From contig NZ_CANMAX010000002.1 of NCBI RefSeq assembly GCF_947495995.1, positions 496,001 through 560,000 on the forward strand: a DNA stretch of 64,000 bases, read 5' to 3'. The stretch comes from an uncultured Tenacibaculum sp. Lineage in GTDB: Bacteria; Bacteroidota; Bacteroidia; Flavobacteriales; Flavobacteriaceae. The notes below the pieces were generated by a model. The model saw only the letters and a program-made list of their open reading frames with translations. It had not been told where the DNA came from and did not search any database. The position numbers were made by a program, and so were the translations under genes. This document shows positions 10,476-18,719 of this stretch, piece by piece (the first letter of the stretch is position 1; each line of letters opens with the position of its first letter).

Positions 10476-12296
10476 ATGAAATCAATATTAAATAAAATAT
10501 TTTTCGCGGTTATAGCATCGGCAATGCTTGTGTTTACAGCCTGTGAAACTGAAGATAATATCAATATTACTTCACCAGACCCTGCTTTTGAGTTAAAAAC
10601 TCCTGGTATTTCTAATGTATTTTTAAATTTTGCATTACCAGATAATCCAGCGTTTACAATAACTTGGCAAGATCAATTATCTAAGGATACTAATACTTAT
10701 GAAATTGAAATGTCAAGAGATAATACTTTTGATACTCCAATTCAGTTAGGAACTACTGAAGGTAGTAGTTTTTCTATGACAGTAACAGCATTTAACGATG
10801 TGTTAAAAGATGCTGGTTTCTCTTCTTTTGAGCAATTACCTGTTCACTTCAGAATTAAAAACGGAGAAAAAGTTAGTAATTCAATACTTTTATTAGTTAC
10901 AACTTTCGCTGTTGAAATTCCTGCAATTACTGCTCCTGATAATACATCTTCAATTACACTTTCAGATGTTGATCCAGATGCTGTAGCTGCTACAATTACT
11001 TGGGAAGATTCAGAAAGAAACGATAATAGTGCTGTTACTATATCTTATACTGTAGAAGTTGCTAGTGCAGGTTCAAGCTTTGCTACTCCGTTATTAGTTA
11101 TTGAAACAGAAGACTTATCATACGAAGTTTCTCACGGAGCTTTAAATTCTTTAGCTTTAACTGCAGGTTTAGCTCCTGAAGCTAGCGGTATGTTAGATAT
11201 TAGAGTAAGAGCTACGACAGAAACTGCTGCTGGAGATTTAAATAGAACTTCTGCTACTGTTACTTTTGCTGTAACACCATACGATATTGCCTTACCTCCT
11301 GCTCTTTTTGTAGTTGGTGCTGGTGCTGTTGATGCTGGATGGGCATGGACTTCTCCTGTTGAACTTCCTTTACAAGGAACAGTTTACTCAGGAAATATTA
11401 GATTAACTCCTAACGGAGGTGGAAACTTCAGATTCTTTACTGTTAGAGACGATTGGGGTTCTGGTCAAAACTATACATATTACGCAGATAGAGGTTATAC
11501 ATTCGATGCGAATTTAACTGATGCGAATGATGGTGATAACAATTTCTTATTCACTGGAGCTGAAGGTGAATACTTTATCGAAATCGATACTGTGAATGAA
11601 ACTATCACTTTAGGCCCACCAGTTGTTGGTCCTAACTGTGTACACGATCAACTTTGGGTAGTTGGTGCTGGTGCTGTTGACGCTGGTTGGGGATGGACTT
11701 CTCCTGTTAGAATCAGATGTACAGGTAACGGATTATACCAAGGAAATATCAATTTAACTAACGATGCTTTCAGATTCTTTACAGTAAGAGATGATTGGGG
11801 TTCTGGTCAAAACTATCCTTTCTTTGCTAATGACGGGTACACAATAAACTCTGACTTAGTAAATGCTAACGATGGTGACAGTAACTTTAGATTTGCAGGT
11901 ACTCCTGGTGAATATTTCTTAACTGTCGATACAGTTAATAAAGAAATTAAATTAGAACCTAAAAACACATCTTGTGAGTTTGTTGACTTATGGATTGTTG
12001 GAGCTGGTGTTCCTGATGCTGGTTGGGGATGGAGTTCTCCAATTCAATTCTCTTGTGTAGATGTAGGTTTATATAGTGCAACTGTAACTTTTGCTAATGA
12101 TGCATTTAGATTCTTTACAGTAAGAGACGACTGGGGATCTGGTAGAAACTATCCTTTCTATGAAACTGAAGGTTACACTATAGATGCTAACTTTGAAAAT
12201 GCTAACGACGGTGATAGTAACTTTAGATTTGTTGGTACTCCAGGTACATATACTTTATACATGGATACGATAGCTAAAACTATTACTTTAGAGTAA
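10476..12296 (+). CDS. SusF/SusE-like surface lipoprotein with three tandem glucan-binding modules
   Basis: A 606-residue lipoprotein (lipobox VFTAC, Cys23). Two Ig-like segments (about 35-145 and 150-268) are followed by three near-identical modules of about 110 residues starting near residues 278, 391 and 502. Each contains VGAG-DAGW-W-SP, AFRFFTVRDDWGSG and NANDGDSNF. The conserved Trp and aromatic residues suggest starch-binding sites. The copies are also similar at DNA level, so they arose by recent internal duplication. It is the last gene of the susCDE-type operon and is followed by a strong terminator. Confidence 0.87.
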   Translation: MKSILNKIFFAVIASAMLVFTACETEDNINITSPDPAFELKTPGISNVFLNFALPDNPAFTITWQDQLSKDTNTYEIEMSRDNTFDTPIQLGTTEGSSFSMTVTAFNDVLKDAGFSSFEQLPVHFRIKNGEKVSNSILLLVTTFAVEIPAITAPDNTSSITLSDVDPDAVAATITWEDSERNDNSAVTISYTVEVASAGSSFATPLLVIETEDLSYEVSHGALNSLALTAGLAPEASGMLDIRVRATTETAAGDLNRTSATVTFAVTPYDIALPPALFVVGAGAVDAGWAWTSPVELPLQGTVYSGNIRLTPNGGGNFRFFTVRDDWGSGQNYTYYADRGYTFDANLTDANDGDNNFLFTGAEGEYFIEIDTVNETITLGPPVVGPNCVHDQLWVVGAGAVDAGWGWTSPVRIRCTGNGLYQGNINLTNDAFRFFTVRDDWGSGQNYPFFANDGYTINSDLVNANDGDSNFRFAGTPGEYFLTVDTVNKEIKLEPKNTSCEFVDLWIVGAGVPDAGWGWSSPIQFSCVDVGLYSATVTFANDAFRFFTVRDDWGSGRNYPFYETEGYTIDANFENANDGDSNFRFVGTPGTYTLYMDTIAKTITLE

Positions 12297-12327
12297 AGTT
12301 AATTTACAATACAAATAAATTTAAAAG

Positions 12328-12368
12328 CTATTCTATCTCTATACAATTGTAGATAGAATAGTTTTTTT
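12328..12368 (+). terminator. Rho-independent terminator after the sus operon
   Basis: An 11-bp perfect inverted repeat (CTATTCTATCT / AGATAGAATAG) with a 12-nt loop is followed by seven T. It separates the lipoprotein operon from the amylase gene, which starts 15 bp further on and so may need its own promoter or read-through. Confidence 0.85.
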
Positions 12369-12382
12369 CAATTATAAATCAA

Positions 12383-15157
12383 ATGAAAAAAATAGTACTT
12401 TTTTTAATCCTTTGTATTCACCTTTCATTATTTGCTCAACAGCAGAATGTAACATTTTCTGTTTCCCCCAATACTTTTAATGAAGATGAAGAGATTACAA
12501 TTACTGTTACTAATGTTAATCCTGCTACATGGGGAGTAACTGATATTTATTTATGGGCTTGGTCTTTTGATGCAAATGATACAAACATCATGGATTCTCC
12601 AACTAACGGAGCATGGACAAACTCTAACGAGGCTCAAAAATTAACAAATAACGGAGATGGAAGTTATTCTATTAGCTTCACTCCTACTACATTTTACAAT
12701 CGAACCGGTATCGGACGAATCGGTATGCTTGTAAAAGCTAAAGACGGTTCTGGAGATAAAAAATCTCAAGATCAATTATTTGAAGTTGGAAAATTTCAGT
12801 TAACATTAACTGCTCCAACGAGTACTCCAACAATTGTAAATTCTGGAGATAATGTTACCATAAGTGCTACAGCTAGTTTAAGTGCTGATTTCAATTTAAA
12901 AGCAAATGGTGCTTCTATAAATACACAAAACGCTAGTACAAATTATTCATTTACTGCAGCTGTAACAGCAACTACAAATTTTGAATTAGAAGCTACAAAT
13001 GGAGTTGATACTAAAACTCAAAGTTTTCAAGTTGTCGTAAAACCTACAGTAGTTGAAGAATCACTTCCTTTAAACGTGAAAGATGGATTAACGTTAAATC
13101 CTACAGATAACACTAAAGCTACTTTAGTTTTATATGCGCCAGGAAAGGAATTTGTTCATGTAATAGGTGACTTTAATAACTGGACTTTAAATGATTCATA
13201 TTTGCTGAAAAAAGATAGCGCTAAAGATCGTTTTTGGATTGAATTAACAGGTTTAGCTCCACAAACAAATCACATGTATCAATTTTTAATTGATGGATCT
13301 TTACGAGTTGCTGATCCTTATTCTACTATTGTTCTTACTGAAAGTAACGATCAATTTATAAACAATGTTACTTACCCAAACTTACCGGCTTATCCAGCAG
13401 GAAAAACAAATCATGCAGTTACTTTATTAAGAACTGGTGATGCTCCATATGCATGGGAAGTAACAAACTTTAATCGTCCTGCAAAAACAGACTTAGTAAT
13501 CTATGAAGTTTTACTTCGTGATTTTGATCAATTACATAGTTTTGATGCTTTAAAAGCAAGATTAGATTACATTAAAGGATTAGGTATTAATGCTATTGAA
13601 TTAATGCCTGTGAGTGAATTTGATGGTAATGAATCGTGGGGATATAATCCTTCATTTCATATGGCATTAGATAAATATTATGGAACTCAAAATGCATTTA
13701 AACAGTTAGTTGATGAATGTCACAAAAGAGGAATTGCTGTAATTTTAGATGTAGTTTATAACCATGCTACTGGACAAAATCCTTTCTACAGAATGTGGAA
13801 TACAGATAATGGAAATTATGGTGGACAAGCTTCTTCTGATAGTCCTTTCTTTAATGCAACTGCAAAACATTCTTTCAACGTATTTAACGATTTCAATCAT
13901 AGTCAACAAGCCACTAAAGATTATGTAAAACGTACAGTGCAGTATTGGATTGATGAATATAATATTGATGGTTTTAGATGGGATTTAACAAAAGGATTTA
14001 CTCAAAATTGTTCTGGTTCTGATGACGCTTGTACAAACAGAATGCAAGCTGATAGAGTTGCTGTTTTAAAAGAATATGCAGATTATCAGTGGGAAGTTGA
14101 TTCTGATTTTTATGTAATTTTTGAACATTTAGGTACAAATCAAGAAGAAACTGAATGGGTAAATTATAGATTGGCTGAAGGTAAAGGAATTATGATGTGG
14201 AGTAACTTAAACTCTAATTATAGCGAAACTACTTTAGGATTCCATGCAAGTAATAAATCGAACTTCGATTGGATTGATTACAAAAAAAGAGGTTGGTCTG
14301 TACCAGCAAATATCGCATATATGGAAAGCCATGATGAAGAGCGTTTAATGTATAAGAACTTACAATTTGGTAATTCAAACGGTTCATATAATGTAAAAGA
14401 TTTAGCTACTGGTTTAGAAAGAACAGCAAGTGCTGGTGCTTTCTATTTCACTGTTCCTGGTCCTAAAATGATTTGGCAATTTGGAGAGTTAGGTTACGAT
14501 GTTAGTATTGATTTTAATGGTAGAACTGGAAATAAACCAATCCGTTGGGATTATGATAACGAAGCCGATAGAAAAGCAATCTATAATCTTTGGTCTAAAC
14601 TAATTGCTTTAAAGAAGCAAGAAGACATTTTTAGAACATCAGATTTTACTTTAGAAGTTAATAATGCTAACGGTTTAAAGAAAATTCAATTAACAAACGA
14701 CAATACTTCAGATGATTTAAGATATGTAACTATTATTGGAAACTTTGGAGTTACAGCTCAAGCTATAAACCCTTCTTTCCAACAAACAGGAACATGGTAT
14801 GATTTGTTAGATGAAACAAAAACTATTGATGTTACTAATGCAACTGCAACATTAGCTTTACAACCTGGTGAATTCAGAATTTTTGGAAGTTCTGCCGTAA
14901 CACTTTCTAATGAAGATATTGTAGATAACGAAGATATTTTACGTGTTTATCCTAATCCTTCAAAAGATTATTTCAGTGTAAATAAAGATGTAGAAGATAT
15001 AAAAGTGTATAATATTTCAGGTAAAGAAGTATTATTCTTCAAAGGAAATTATCAAAAGAATCATAAATTCTCTTTACAACAATTATCACAAGGATTGTAC
15101 TTTGTTAAAGGGAAGAATAGTAATAATTTGTTTTCTTATAAATTGCTTGTAAAATAA
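12383..15157 (+). CDS. Secreted GH13 alpha-amylase family enzyme with type IX sorting domain
   Basis: A 924-residue protein. After the signal peptide (residues 1-18) come Ig-like segments, a CBM48-like domain (about 245-330, FVHVIGDFNNWTLNDSYLLK) and a GH13 barrel (about 365-760). Catalytic blocks: DVVYNH (456-461), GFRWD with nucleophile Asp534, FEHLG with acid/base Glu581 and ESHDE with Asp651. The last 75 residues (LRVYPNPSKDYF ... GLYFVKG) form a type A T9SS C-terminal domain, so it is exported through the Bacteroidetes type IX system and probably surface-anchored. It cleaves alpha-glucans into maltodextrins for the neighbouring transporter. Confidence 0.92.
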   Translation: MKKIVLFLILCIHLSLFAQQQNVTFSVSPNTFNEDEEITITVTNVNPATWGVTDIYLWAWSFDANDTNIMDSPTNGAWTNSNEAQKLTNNGDGSYSISFTPTTFYNRTGIGRIGMLVKAKDGSGDKKSQDQLFEVGKFQLTLTAPTSTPTIVNSGDNVTISATASLSADFNLKANGASINTQNASTNYSFTAAVTATTNFELEATNGVDTKTQSFQVVVKPTVVEESLPLNVKDGLTLNPTDNTKATLVLYAPGKEFVHVIGDFNNWTLNDSYLLKKDSAKDRFWIELTGLAPQTNHMYQFLIDGSLRVADPYSTIVLTESNDQFINNVTYPNLPAYPAGKTNHAVTLLRTGDAPYAWEVTNFNRPAKTDLVIYEVLLRDFDQLHSFDALKARLDYIKGLGINAIELMPVSEFDGNESWGYNPSFHMALDKYYGTQNAFKQLVDECHKRGIAVILDVVYNHATGQNPFYRMWNTDNGNYGGQASSDSPFFNATAKHSFNVFNDFNHSQQATKDYVKRTVQYWIDEYNIDGFRWDLTKGFTQNCSGSDDACTNRMQADRVAVLKEYADYQWEVDSDFYVIFEHLGTNQEETEWVNYRLAEGKGIMMWSNLNSNYSETTLGFHASNKSNFDWIDYKKRGWSVPANIAYMESHDEERLMYKNLQFGNSNGSYNVKDLATGLERTASAGAFYFTVPGPKMIWQFGELGYDVSIDFNGRTGNKPIRWDYDNEADRKAIYNLWSKLIALKKQEDIFRTSDFTLEVNNANGLKKIQLTNDNTSDDLRYVTIIGNFGVTAQAINPSFQQTGTWYDLLDETKTIDVTNATATLALQPGEFRIFGSSAVTLSNEDIVDNEDILRVYPNPSKDYFSVNKDVEDIKVYNISGKEVLFFKGNYQKNHKFSLQQLSQGLYFVKGKNSNNLFSYKLLVK

Positions 15158-15176
15158 AAGTTCCATTAAACATTTT

Positions 15177-15207
15177 AAAACCGTTCTTTTCAGAACGGTT
15201 TTTTTAT
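15177..15207. terminator. Bidirectional terminator between amylase and slipin genes
   Basis: AACCGTTCT and AGAACGGTT form a 9-bp stem with a TTTC loop. It is flanked by A-runs on the left and T-runs on the right, so it can stop the rightward amylase transcript and the leftward slipin transcript. It overlaps the last codon of the slipin gene. Confidence 0.88.
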
Positions 15208-16304
15208 TTATTTACAGCAAATATTTCTTTTAGTTGTTTTACCATATTTCCATTTCCAGAAACAGAAATCTCACCAATCTTATCAGCAATTTTCTCTACA
15301 TATTCCATTTCTTTTAATTTATACAGCATTTCATTTTCTTCCATTAATTTCGCTGTATTCAGTAAACTTCTTGTAGAAGCTGTTTCTTCTCTACGAGTAA
15401 TAATATTAGCCTGTGCTTTCTTTTGTGCAACTAAAACCTGATTCATAATTTCTTTCATATCACCAGGTAAAATAACATCTCTAATTCCGCAGTCTAAGAT
15501 TTTTACACCAAGTTTTTTAGCTACTTCAACAGAAGCTTCTAAAACAACTTTCGAAACGTCTTCTTTGTTTTCTAGTAATTCATCTAAAGAATATGTACCT
15601 ACATATTTTCTCAATACTAGTTGCATTGCTACATACAATTGCTTTTCATAATCTTTATTTTCAAGTAATGCTTTTTCAATATCCACAACTTTATAATTCG
15701 TGTAAAAGTTGATTCTAATATTAGCTTTATCTTTAGTTAATAATTCCTGACCAGCAATTTCTATTTGTAACTGACGCATATCTACTTTATTGATCTTTAC
15801 TGAAGTATTATTTCTCCAAAATCTGTAAGTTCCTCCTGTTAATATTTTAGTATAAACATCATCTACTAATAACACAGCCTTTTCATAAGAAAACACTTCA
15901 AAAACTCTAATATTTTTAGCCAAATCATAATTTGAAAATAATGATTTATCAATGTTTTCAGTAATATAAATTTTACTAGTATCTACCTTCTGAAATGTTC
16001 TATCTATCAACCCTTTCCAGAATAAATATCTACCTGCTGTAAGTACAGACTTAAAGTTTTCATTTTCATAGACTAATACTAACTCATTATCTTTAACTTC
16101 AACTACATCTAGTAAATCAACTAAAGCTTCATCTTTCAGTAAGATTTCTGTAGCTACAGTAGTACGAAATTGATGTGATAAATCGTAAATCATTACACTT
16201 TGATTAAATCCTAACCAGTGTGTTCCTTCAGTAATTACTTTTTGGTAGTTTCCATTTTTGAAAACTAAACCAACTTTTCCTAAGTGAATTCTTACTTTTT
16301 TCAT
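15204..16304 (-). CDS. SPFH/band-7 (slipin-like) protein
   Basis: A 366-residue protein without a clear N-terminal membrane segment. Residues about 125-300 resemble the band-7 domain (VLLVDDVYTKILTGGTYRFW, IEIAGQELLTKDKANIRINFYTNYKV, KKLGVKILDCGIRDVILPGDMKEIM). A coiled-coil tail follows (VLVAQKKAQANIITRREETASTRSLLNTAKL), typical of slipins. The N-terminal 110 residues repeat a GLVFKNGNYQKVITEG-type beta motif. Slipins are a known companion of bacterial RtcB loci. It is the first gene of the RNA-repair island and lies just downstream of abnormal tRNA array 1, with which it may be co-transcribed. Confidence 0.85.
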   Translation of the reverse strand: MKKVRIHLGKVGLVFKNGNYQKVITEGTHWLGFNQSVMIYDLSHQFRTTVATEILLKDEALVDLLDVVEVKDNELVLVYENENFKSVLTAGRYLFWKGLIDRTFQKVDTSKIYITENIDKSLFSNYDLAKNIRVFEVFSYEKAVLLVDDVYTKILTGGTYRFWRNNTSVKINKVDMRQLQIEIAGQELLTKDKANIRINFYTNYKVVDIEKALLENKDYEKQLYVAMQLVLRKYVGTYSLDELLENKEDVSKVVLEASVEVAKKLGVKILDCGIRDVILPGDMKEIMNQVLVAQKKAQANIITRREETASTRSLLNTAKLMEENEMLYKLKEMEYVEKIADKIGEISVSGNGNMVKQLKEIFAVNK

Positions 16305-16327
16305 TTTCCTTTTTTATTTAATTATGA

Positions 16328-16394
16328 GTCATTACGAATAAAGTGAAGTAATCTAATTAAAAGATTTCTTCTTTTATTTTCCTTCGGAATGATT
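16328..16394. repeat. Palindromic intergenic repeat (GTCATTnCGA family)
   Basis: The sequence starts GTCATTACGAATAAAGTGAA and ends TCCTTCGGAATGATT, a degenerate inverted repeat. Related copies occur at 19469, 26066, 27968, 42301, 43583, 46231 and 47286. It lies in the 300-bp gap between the slipin gene and array 1; the rest of that gap (16395-16640) is A/T-rich and shows no gene. Confidence 0.6.
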
Positions 16395-16648
16395 ATGCTT
16401 AACTTTTATAAAAGAAGTATTGCTAATGCTCTTTAATACACGGTTATTTGAATCTATTTAAATATCTGTATATCGTTTTTTAAAGTGGATCGATTACTTC
16501 ATAAATAATCAACTGACTTTAAAAAAGTTTATACTTCCGTTCAAATTCAAAACAGATAACAAGTATATCTCATGAGTGTTTGTTGCCTGAACAACTCATT
16601 ACCAATACTTCAGTTTTTCATCAGTTTTAAAAGATGATGAGCTTCAAC

Positions 16649-16718
16649 CCACGTTAACAGCGTAGTGCTCTACCTCTGAGCTATAGAGTGTTTTAACTCT
16701 AACAGGAATCGAACCTGT
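16649..16718 (-). ncRNA. tRNA-like unit with permuted acceptor strands (array 1, last unit)
   Basis: On the minus strand a T arm (ACAGG-TTCGATT-CCTGT, 16702-16718) is followed by acceptor strand TAGAGT (16696-16701), a 6-nt linker, and the exact complement ACTCTA (16684-16689). Then come a D arm (GCTC/GAGC) and an anticodon arm CTACG-CTGTTAA-CGTGG (GUU, Asn-like). So the 3' part precedes the 5' part, as in permuted tRNA genes. No second acceptor or normal T arm follows the anticodon arm. Whether it is processed to a tRNA is unknown. Confidence 0.5.
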
Positions 16719-16733
16719 GCAAACAAAAACCAG

Positions 16734-16750
16734 CGAGAGTCGTAATCTCG
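16734..16750 (-). ncRNA. Isolated anticodon-arm-like hairpin with ACG loop
   Basis: CGAGA-TTACGAC-TCTCG is a perfect 5-bp stem with a 7-nt loop containing U33 and an ACG (Arg) triplet. It resembles the anticodon arm of the intact tRNA-Arg at 19066-19137. No D arm is present on its 5' side; the preceding sequence is an acceptor-like CTTAAAC. It lies between the two neighbouring permuted units. Confidence 0.45.
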
Positions 16751-16873
16751 AGTTTAAGACCGGATTCGAACCGGCTTACCTTTCGGCTTTCCATTTTAAC
16801 CAGATTTTCAGTCTAGCGCGTCTACCTATTTCGCCATACCTCCAAATGTGGAAGTAGTGGGACTCGAACCCAC
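16751..16873 (-). ncRNA. tRNA-Leu-like body with GAA anticodon and permuted acceptor
   Basis: A T arm GTGGG-TTCGAGT-CCCAC (16857-16873) leads to acceptor TACTTCC (16850-16856), a 6-nt linker and GGAGGTA (16837-16843), which pair over 7 bp with one G-U. The following 5' half has a Leu-type D arm (GGTAGACGCG), an anticodon arm CTAGA-CTGAAAA-TCTGG (GAA, a Phe anticodon), a hairpin GCC-GAAA-GGT as variable arm and a second T arm GCCGG-TTCGAAT-CCGGT (16759-16775). The acceptor strand after that second T arm (CTTAAAC) does not match GGAGGTA. The unit is therefore either a chimera or permuted. Confidence 0.5.
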
Positions 16874-16883
16874 ACTAATTAAC

Positions 16884-16955
16884 TCTATCGTTCTAACCTA
16901 ACTAAACTACATAAACCCCAAGTTTATGGCGGGAATCGAACCCGCGACCTATAGA
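16884..16955 (-). ncRNA. Candidate circularly permuted tRNA gene
   Basis: Minus-strand order: TCTAT (39-43), AGGTC (variable), GCGGG-TTCGATT-CCCGC (T arm), CATAAAC (66-72), linker TTGGG, GTTTATG (1-7), TA, GTTT...GAAC (D arm), G26, ATAGA (27-31). Both the acceptor (7 of 7) and anticodon stem (5 of 5) are perfect only if the 3' half precedes the 5' half, and every arm length is canonical. The anticodon loop is open at the ends, so the anticodon cannot be read (TAA or CTT are possible). A 7-bp hairpin (GATTATT/AATAATC) lies just upstream of the 3' half. Confidence 0.6.
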
Positions 16956-17186
16956 ATAAGATTATTTTTTGGTGAATAATCAAAACCTTCAAGTCAAGTT
17001 GTACATGCATTACTCATACAAAACTGCAAGAATGCATACAATAGTGCTATACTGAAACACCCAACAAGACTCGCTTGATATTTTTCTATCATCAAGAAGA
17101 AAGTGAAATAATCTATGTATTAATTTTATAGATTGTTTTGTCTCAGTTTCTTCTAAATGACAATTTAAATTTTCAATGAACTTTTG
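16956..17186 (-). other. Hairpin-rich noncoding spacer inside array 1
   Basis: There is no ORF and no recognisable tRNA. Several small inverted repeats are visible on the minus strand: TGCATT/AATGCA, ATCTAT/ATAGAT and CTTGAT/ATCAAG. It separates the interrupted tRNA-like unit from the permuted unit in the same presumed transcript. Confidence 0.4.
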
Positions 17187-17385
17187 TACCTCTTATCAGA
17201 TTCGAACTGATACTCCTTATTAAGGCAGATTGGCTCTAAATGCGCTTCCCTACTCTACATCTTGTGTAATTCGGTGCTTCTGCAAATTCTATTCATTAGT
17301 AAGCAAATTACTAACAACAATATCCAATCACTCCATGGCTACGAATAACCTTTTACCACAGCACTTCCCTTTATGCTAAAGAGGC
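17187..17385 (-). ncRNA. tRNA-like unit with about 125-nt insertion (array 1, first unit)
   Basis: 5' acceptor GCCTCTT (ending at 17385) pairs with AAGAGGT (17188-17194) over 7 bp including one G-U. The 5' side continues TA and a D arm GCAT...GTGC; the 3' side has a T arm ATCAG-TTCGAAT-CTGAT. Between the D arm and T arm are about 150 nt instead of about 25, including a strong hairpin TTAGTA-ATTTGCT-TACTAA. No anticodon arm can be assigned. It is the first unit after the array 1 leader. Confidence 0.5.
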
Positions 17386-17420
17386 ATTTATATTTGGTTA
17401 CATATTGTCTTTTTAATTTT

Positions 17421-17450
17421 GCCTCACCATACTCCTTGTTATAGTGAGGC
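17421..17450 (-). promoter_or_regulatory. Array 1 leader hairpin with AAGGAG loop
   Basis: On the minus strand GCCTCACTAT pairs with ATGGTGAGGC over 10 bp around loop AACAAGGAGT. The same hairpin, with compensatory stem changes and loop GACGAGGATT, precedes array 2 at 24970-24999. Just upstream is a possible 15-codon leader ORF (17452-17499, MKKKPIRGENNEKKK), which has no counterpart of the same length in array 2. Confidence 0.6.
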
Positions 17451-17509
17451 TTTACTTTTTCTTTTCATTATTTTCCCCTCTTATCGGTTTCTTTTTCATA
17501 ATTACACTG

Positions 17510-17545
17510 CAAATATTATTGCATATTGCGCATTCTTTTTGCGTA
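17510..17545 (-). promoter_or_regulatory. Promoter with TACGCA-N7-TGCGCA operator, array 1
   Basis: Minus strand: TACGCA-AAAAGAA-TGCGCA (17527-17545), 13 nt, TTTG (17510-17513). The identical layout is found at 25109, 39537 and 48462. There is no TTG at -33, so the operator probably replaces it as an activator site. The 27 nt following the operator-proximal spacer are identical to those at array 2. Confidence 0.7.
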
Positions 17546-17563
17546 ATAAAAACTTATTATAAA

Positions 17564-18049
17564 TTATACTACTTTATCTGCACAAGATGAACTTGCAAAT
17601 GCATAAGGTTTAGCTTTAAATTCAAACCCCATTCCTAAAATATATCCCATAGCATCTTTTAGAGCCACGTTTGATTGAAATTTAGGATCTGTATTAATAT
17701 CTGCATGTACTTCTAATGCAACATTGTATTTATCTAAAATGTTACAGATAGCATATGCTGTTTCTACAGACATTGTAACTTCTTTAAGCATTCTTTCTTT
17801 AATACTAATCTGTTTTGTTCCTTTTAGATTTCTCATAAACATAAATCCACCTTTTCCTTCACGTAATACAACAATTGCTGTTGCATATTCAACATGTGAT
17901 TTATAAGCTTGTGAATCTGATCCAACACAAATTTTTAAACGATGCCCTTCTTTTTGTTCTCTAACAATCGCTTTTTCAATAATTGTTGTAATTGGTTCGT
18001 TGAACTCTTTACCGCTGAAATTTCTCCATTTTTGTTTTACAGTTTTCAT
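17564..18049 (-). CDS. YkuK-family RNase H-fold protein (DUF458)
   Basis: A 161-residue protein matching the YkuK family: KICVGSDSQAYKSHVEYATAIVVLREG near residues 39-65 gives the first acidic strand, and VALEVHADINTDPKFQSN gives the second. Members have a ribonuclease-H-like fold; the substrate is not established. It lies between abnormal array 1 and the normal tRNA block, ending 19 bp before the array 1 operator and starting 28 bp after tRNA-Phe. A role in tRNA or RNA processing is inference from position. Confidence 0.85.
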   Translation of the reverse strand: MKTVKQKWRNFSGKEFNEPITTIIEKAIVREQKEGHRLKICVGSDSQAYKSHVEYATAIVVLREGKGGFMFMRNLKGTKQISIKERMLKEVTMSVETAYAICNILDKYNVALEVHADINTDPKFQSNVALKDAMGYILGMGFEFKAKPYAFASSSCADKVV

Positions 18050-18076
18050 TTTTCATTCATTTTGCATTTTATTTAG

Positions 18077-18149
18077 TGGAACAAACAGGATTTGAACCTG
18101 TATCTTCGGATTTTCAGTCCGACGCATTGACCAACTTTGCTATTGTTCC
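18077..18149 (-). tRNA. tRNA-Phe (GAA)
   Basis: Acceptor GGAACAA/TTGTTCC, anticodon arm TCGGA-CTGAAAA-TCCGA, T arm ACAGG-TTCAAAT-CCTGT. Canonical cloverleaf; CCA is not encoded. It is the last tRNA of the fifteen-gene block. Confidence 0.95.
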
Positions 18150-18231
18150 TTTTTCAATGATCAGTTATCAGTAGTAATTATCATTTTTACTTATTGATCA
18201 CTGATAACTGTTAATTATTCATTGAATTTTG

Positions 18232-18304
18232 GGGTGATCTCGGGATTCGAACCCTGTTCTTCTCATTCACAGTGAGATATTTTACCACATAAACTAAAAC
18301 CACC
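18232..18304 (-). tRNA. tRNA-His (GTG)
   Basis: Acceptor GGTGGTT/GATCACC with two G-U pairs, discriminator C73 as expected for His, anticodon arm TCTCA-CTGTGAA-TGAGA. The T stem has one weak pair, and the base before position 1 is not G, so G-1 would have to be added later. Confidence 0.9.
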
Positions 18305-18309
18305 ATTTG

Positions 18310-18381
18310 TAAACCTGATAGGATTTGAACCTATACAACAAGAGTCAAAGTCTTGTATGCTAACCATTACATCACAGGTTT
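18310..18381 (-). tRNA. tRNA-Gln (TTG)
   Basis: Acceptor AAACCTG/CAGGTTT, anticodon arm CAAGA-CTTTGAC-TCTTG, D-arm sequence TGATGTAATGGTTAGCATA typical of Gln. It lies 5 bp from tRNA-His. Confidence 0.95.
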
Positions 18382-18387
18382 AATTTG

Positions 18388-18461
18388 TACAGGAAGAGAG
18401 ATTCGAACTCTCAAAATTCAGATTCTAAATCTGACGCGTATACCAGTTCCGCCATTCCTGC
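18388..18461 (-). tRNA. tRNA-Leu (TAG) lacking the long variable arm
   Basis: Acceptor GCAGGAA/TTCCTGT, Leu-type D arm (TGGCGGAACTGGTATACGCG), anticodon arm TCAGA-TTTAGAA-TCTGA, T arm GAGAG-TTCGAAT-CTCTC. The variable region is only about 5 nt, whereas bacterial tRNA-Leu normally has a class II arm of 10 nt or more. Confidence 0.85.
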
Positions 18462-18558
18462 TTTTTCAATGATTAGTTATCTGTAAACAATTATCATTTT
18501 TTTACTTACTGATCACTGATAATTGTAAATTGATTACTGTTTACTGATCATTTTTTTG

Positions 18559-18631
18559 CTGAGGCATTGGGATTCGAACCCAAGACTTCCGTGTTAACAG
18601 CACGATACTCTACCAGCTGAGTTATACCTCA
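18559..18631 (-). tRNA. tRNA-Asn (GTT)
   Basis: Acceptor TGAGGTA/TGCCTCA, anticodon arm CGTG-CTGTTAA-CACG, T arm TTGGG-TTCGAAT-CCCAA. Canonical. Confidence 0.95.
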
Positions 18632-18719
18632 ATTTCGGTGACTTTAATGTTAATTTTTAACAGCCAATTAATTTCTTTAACGCTAAGTCACCATACACAC
18701 ACCTTCTTTCTAGGTTTAG

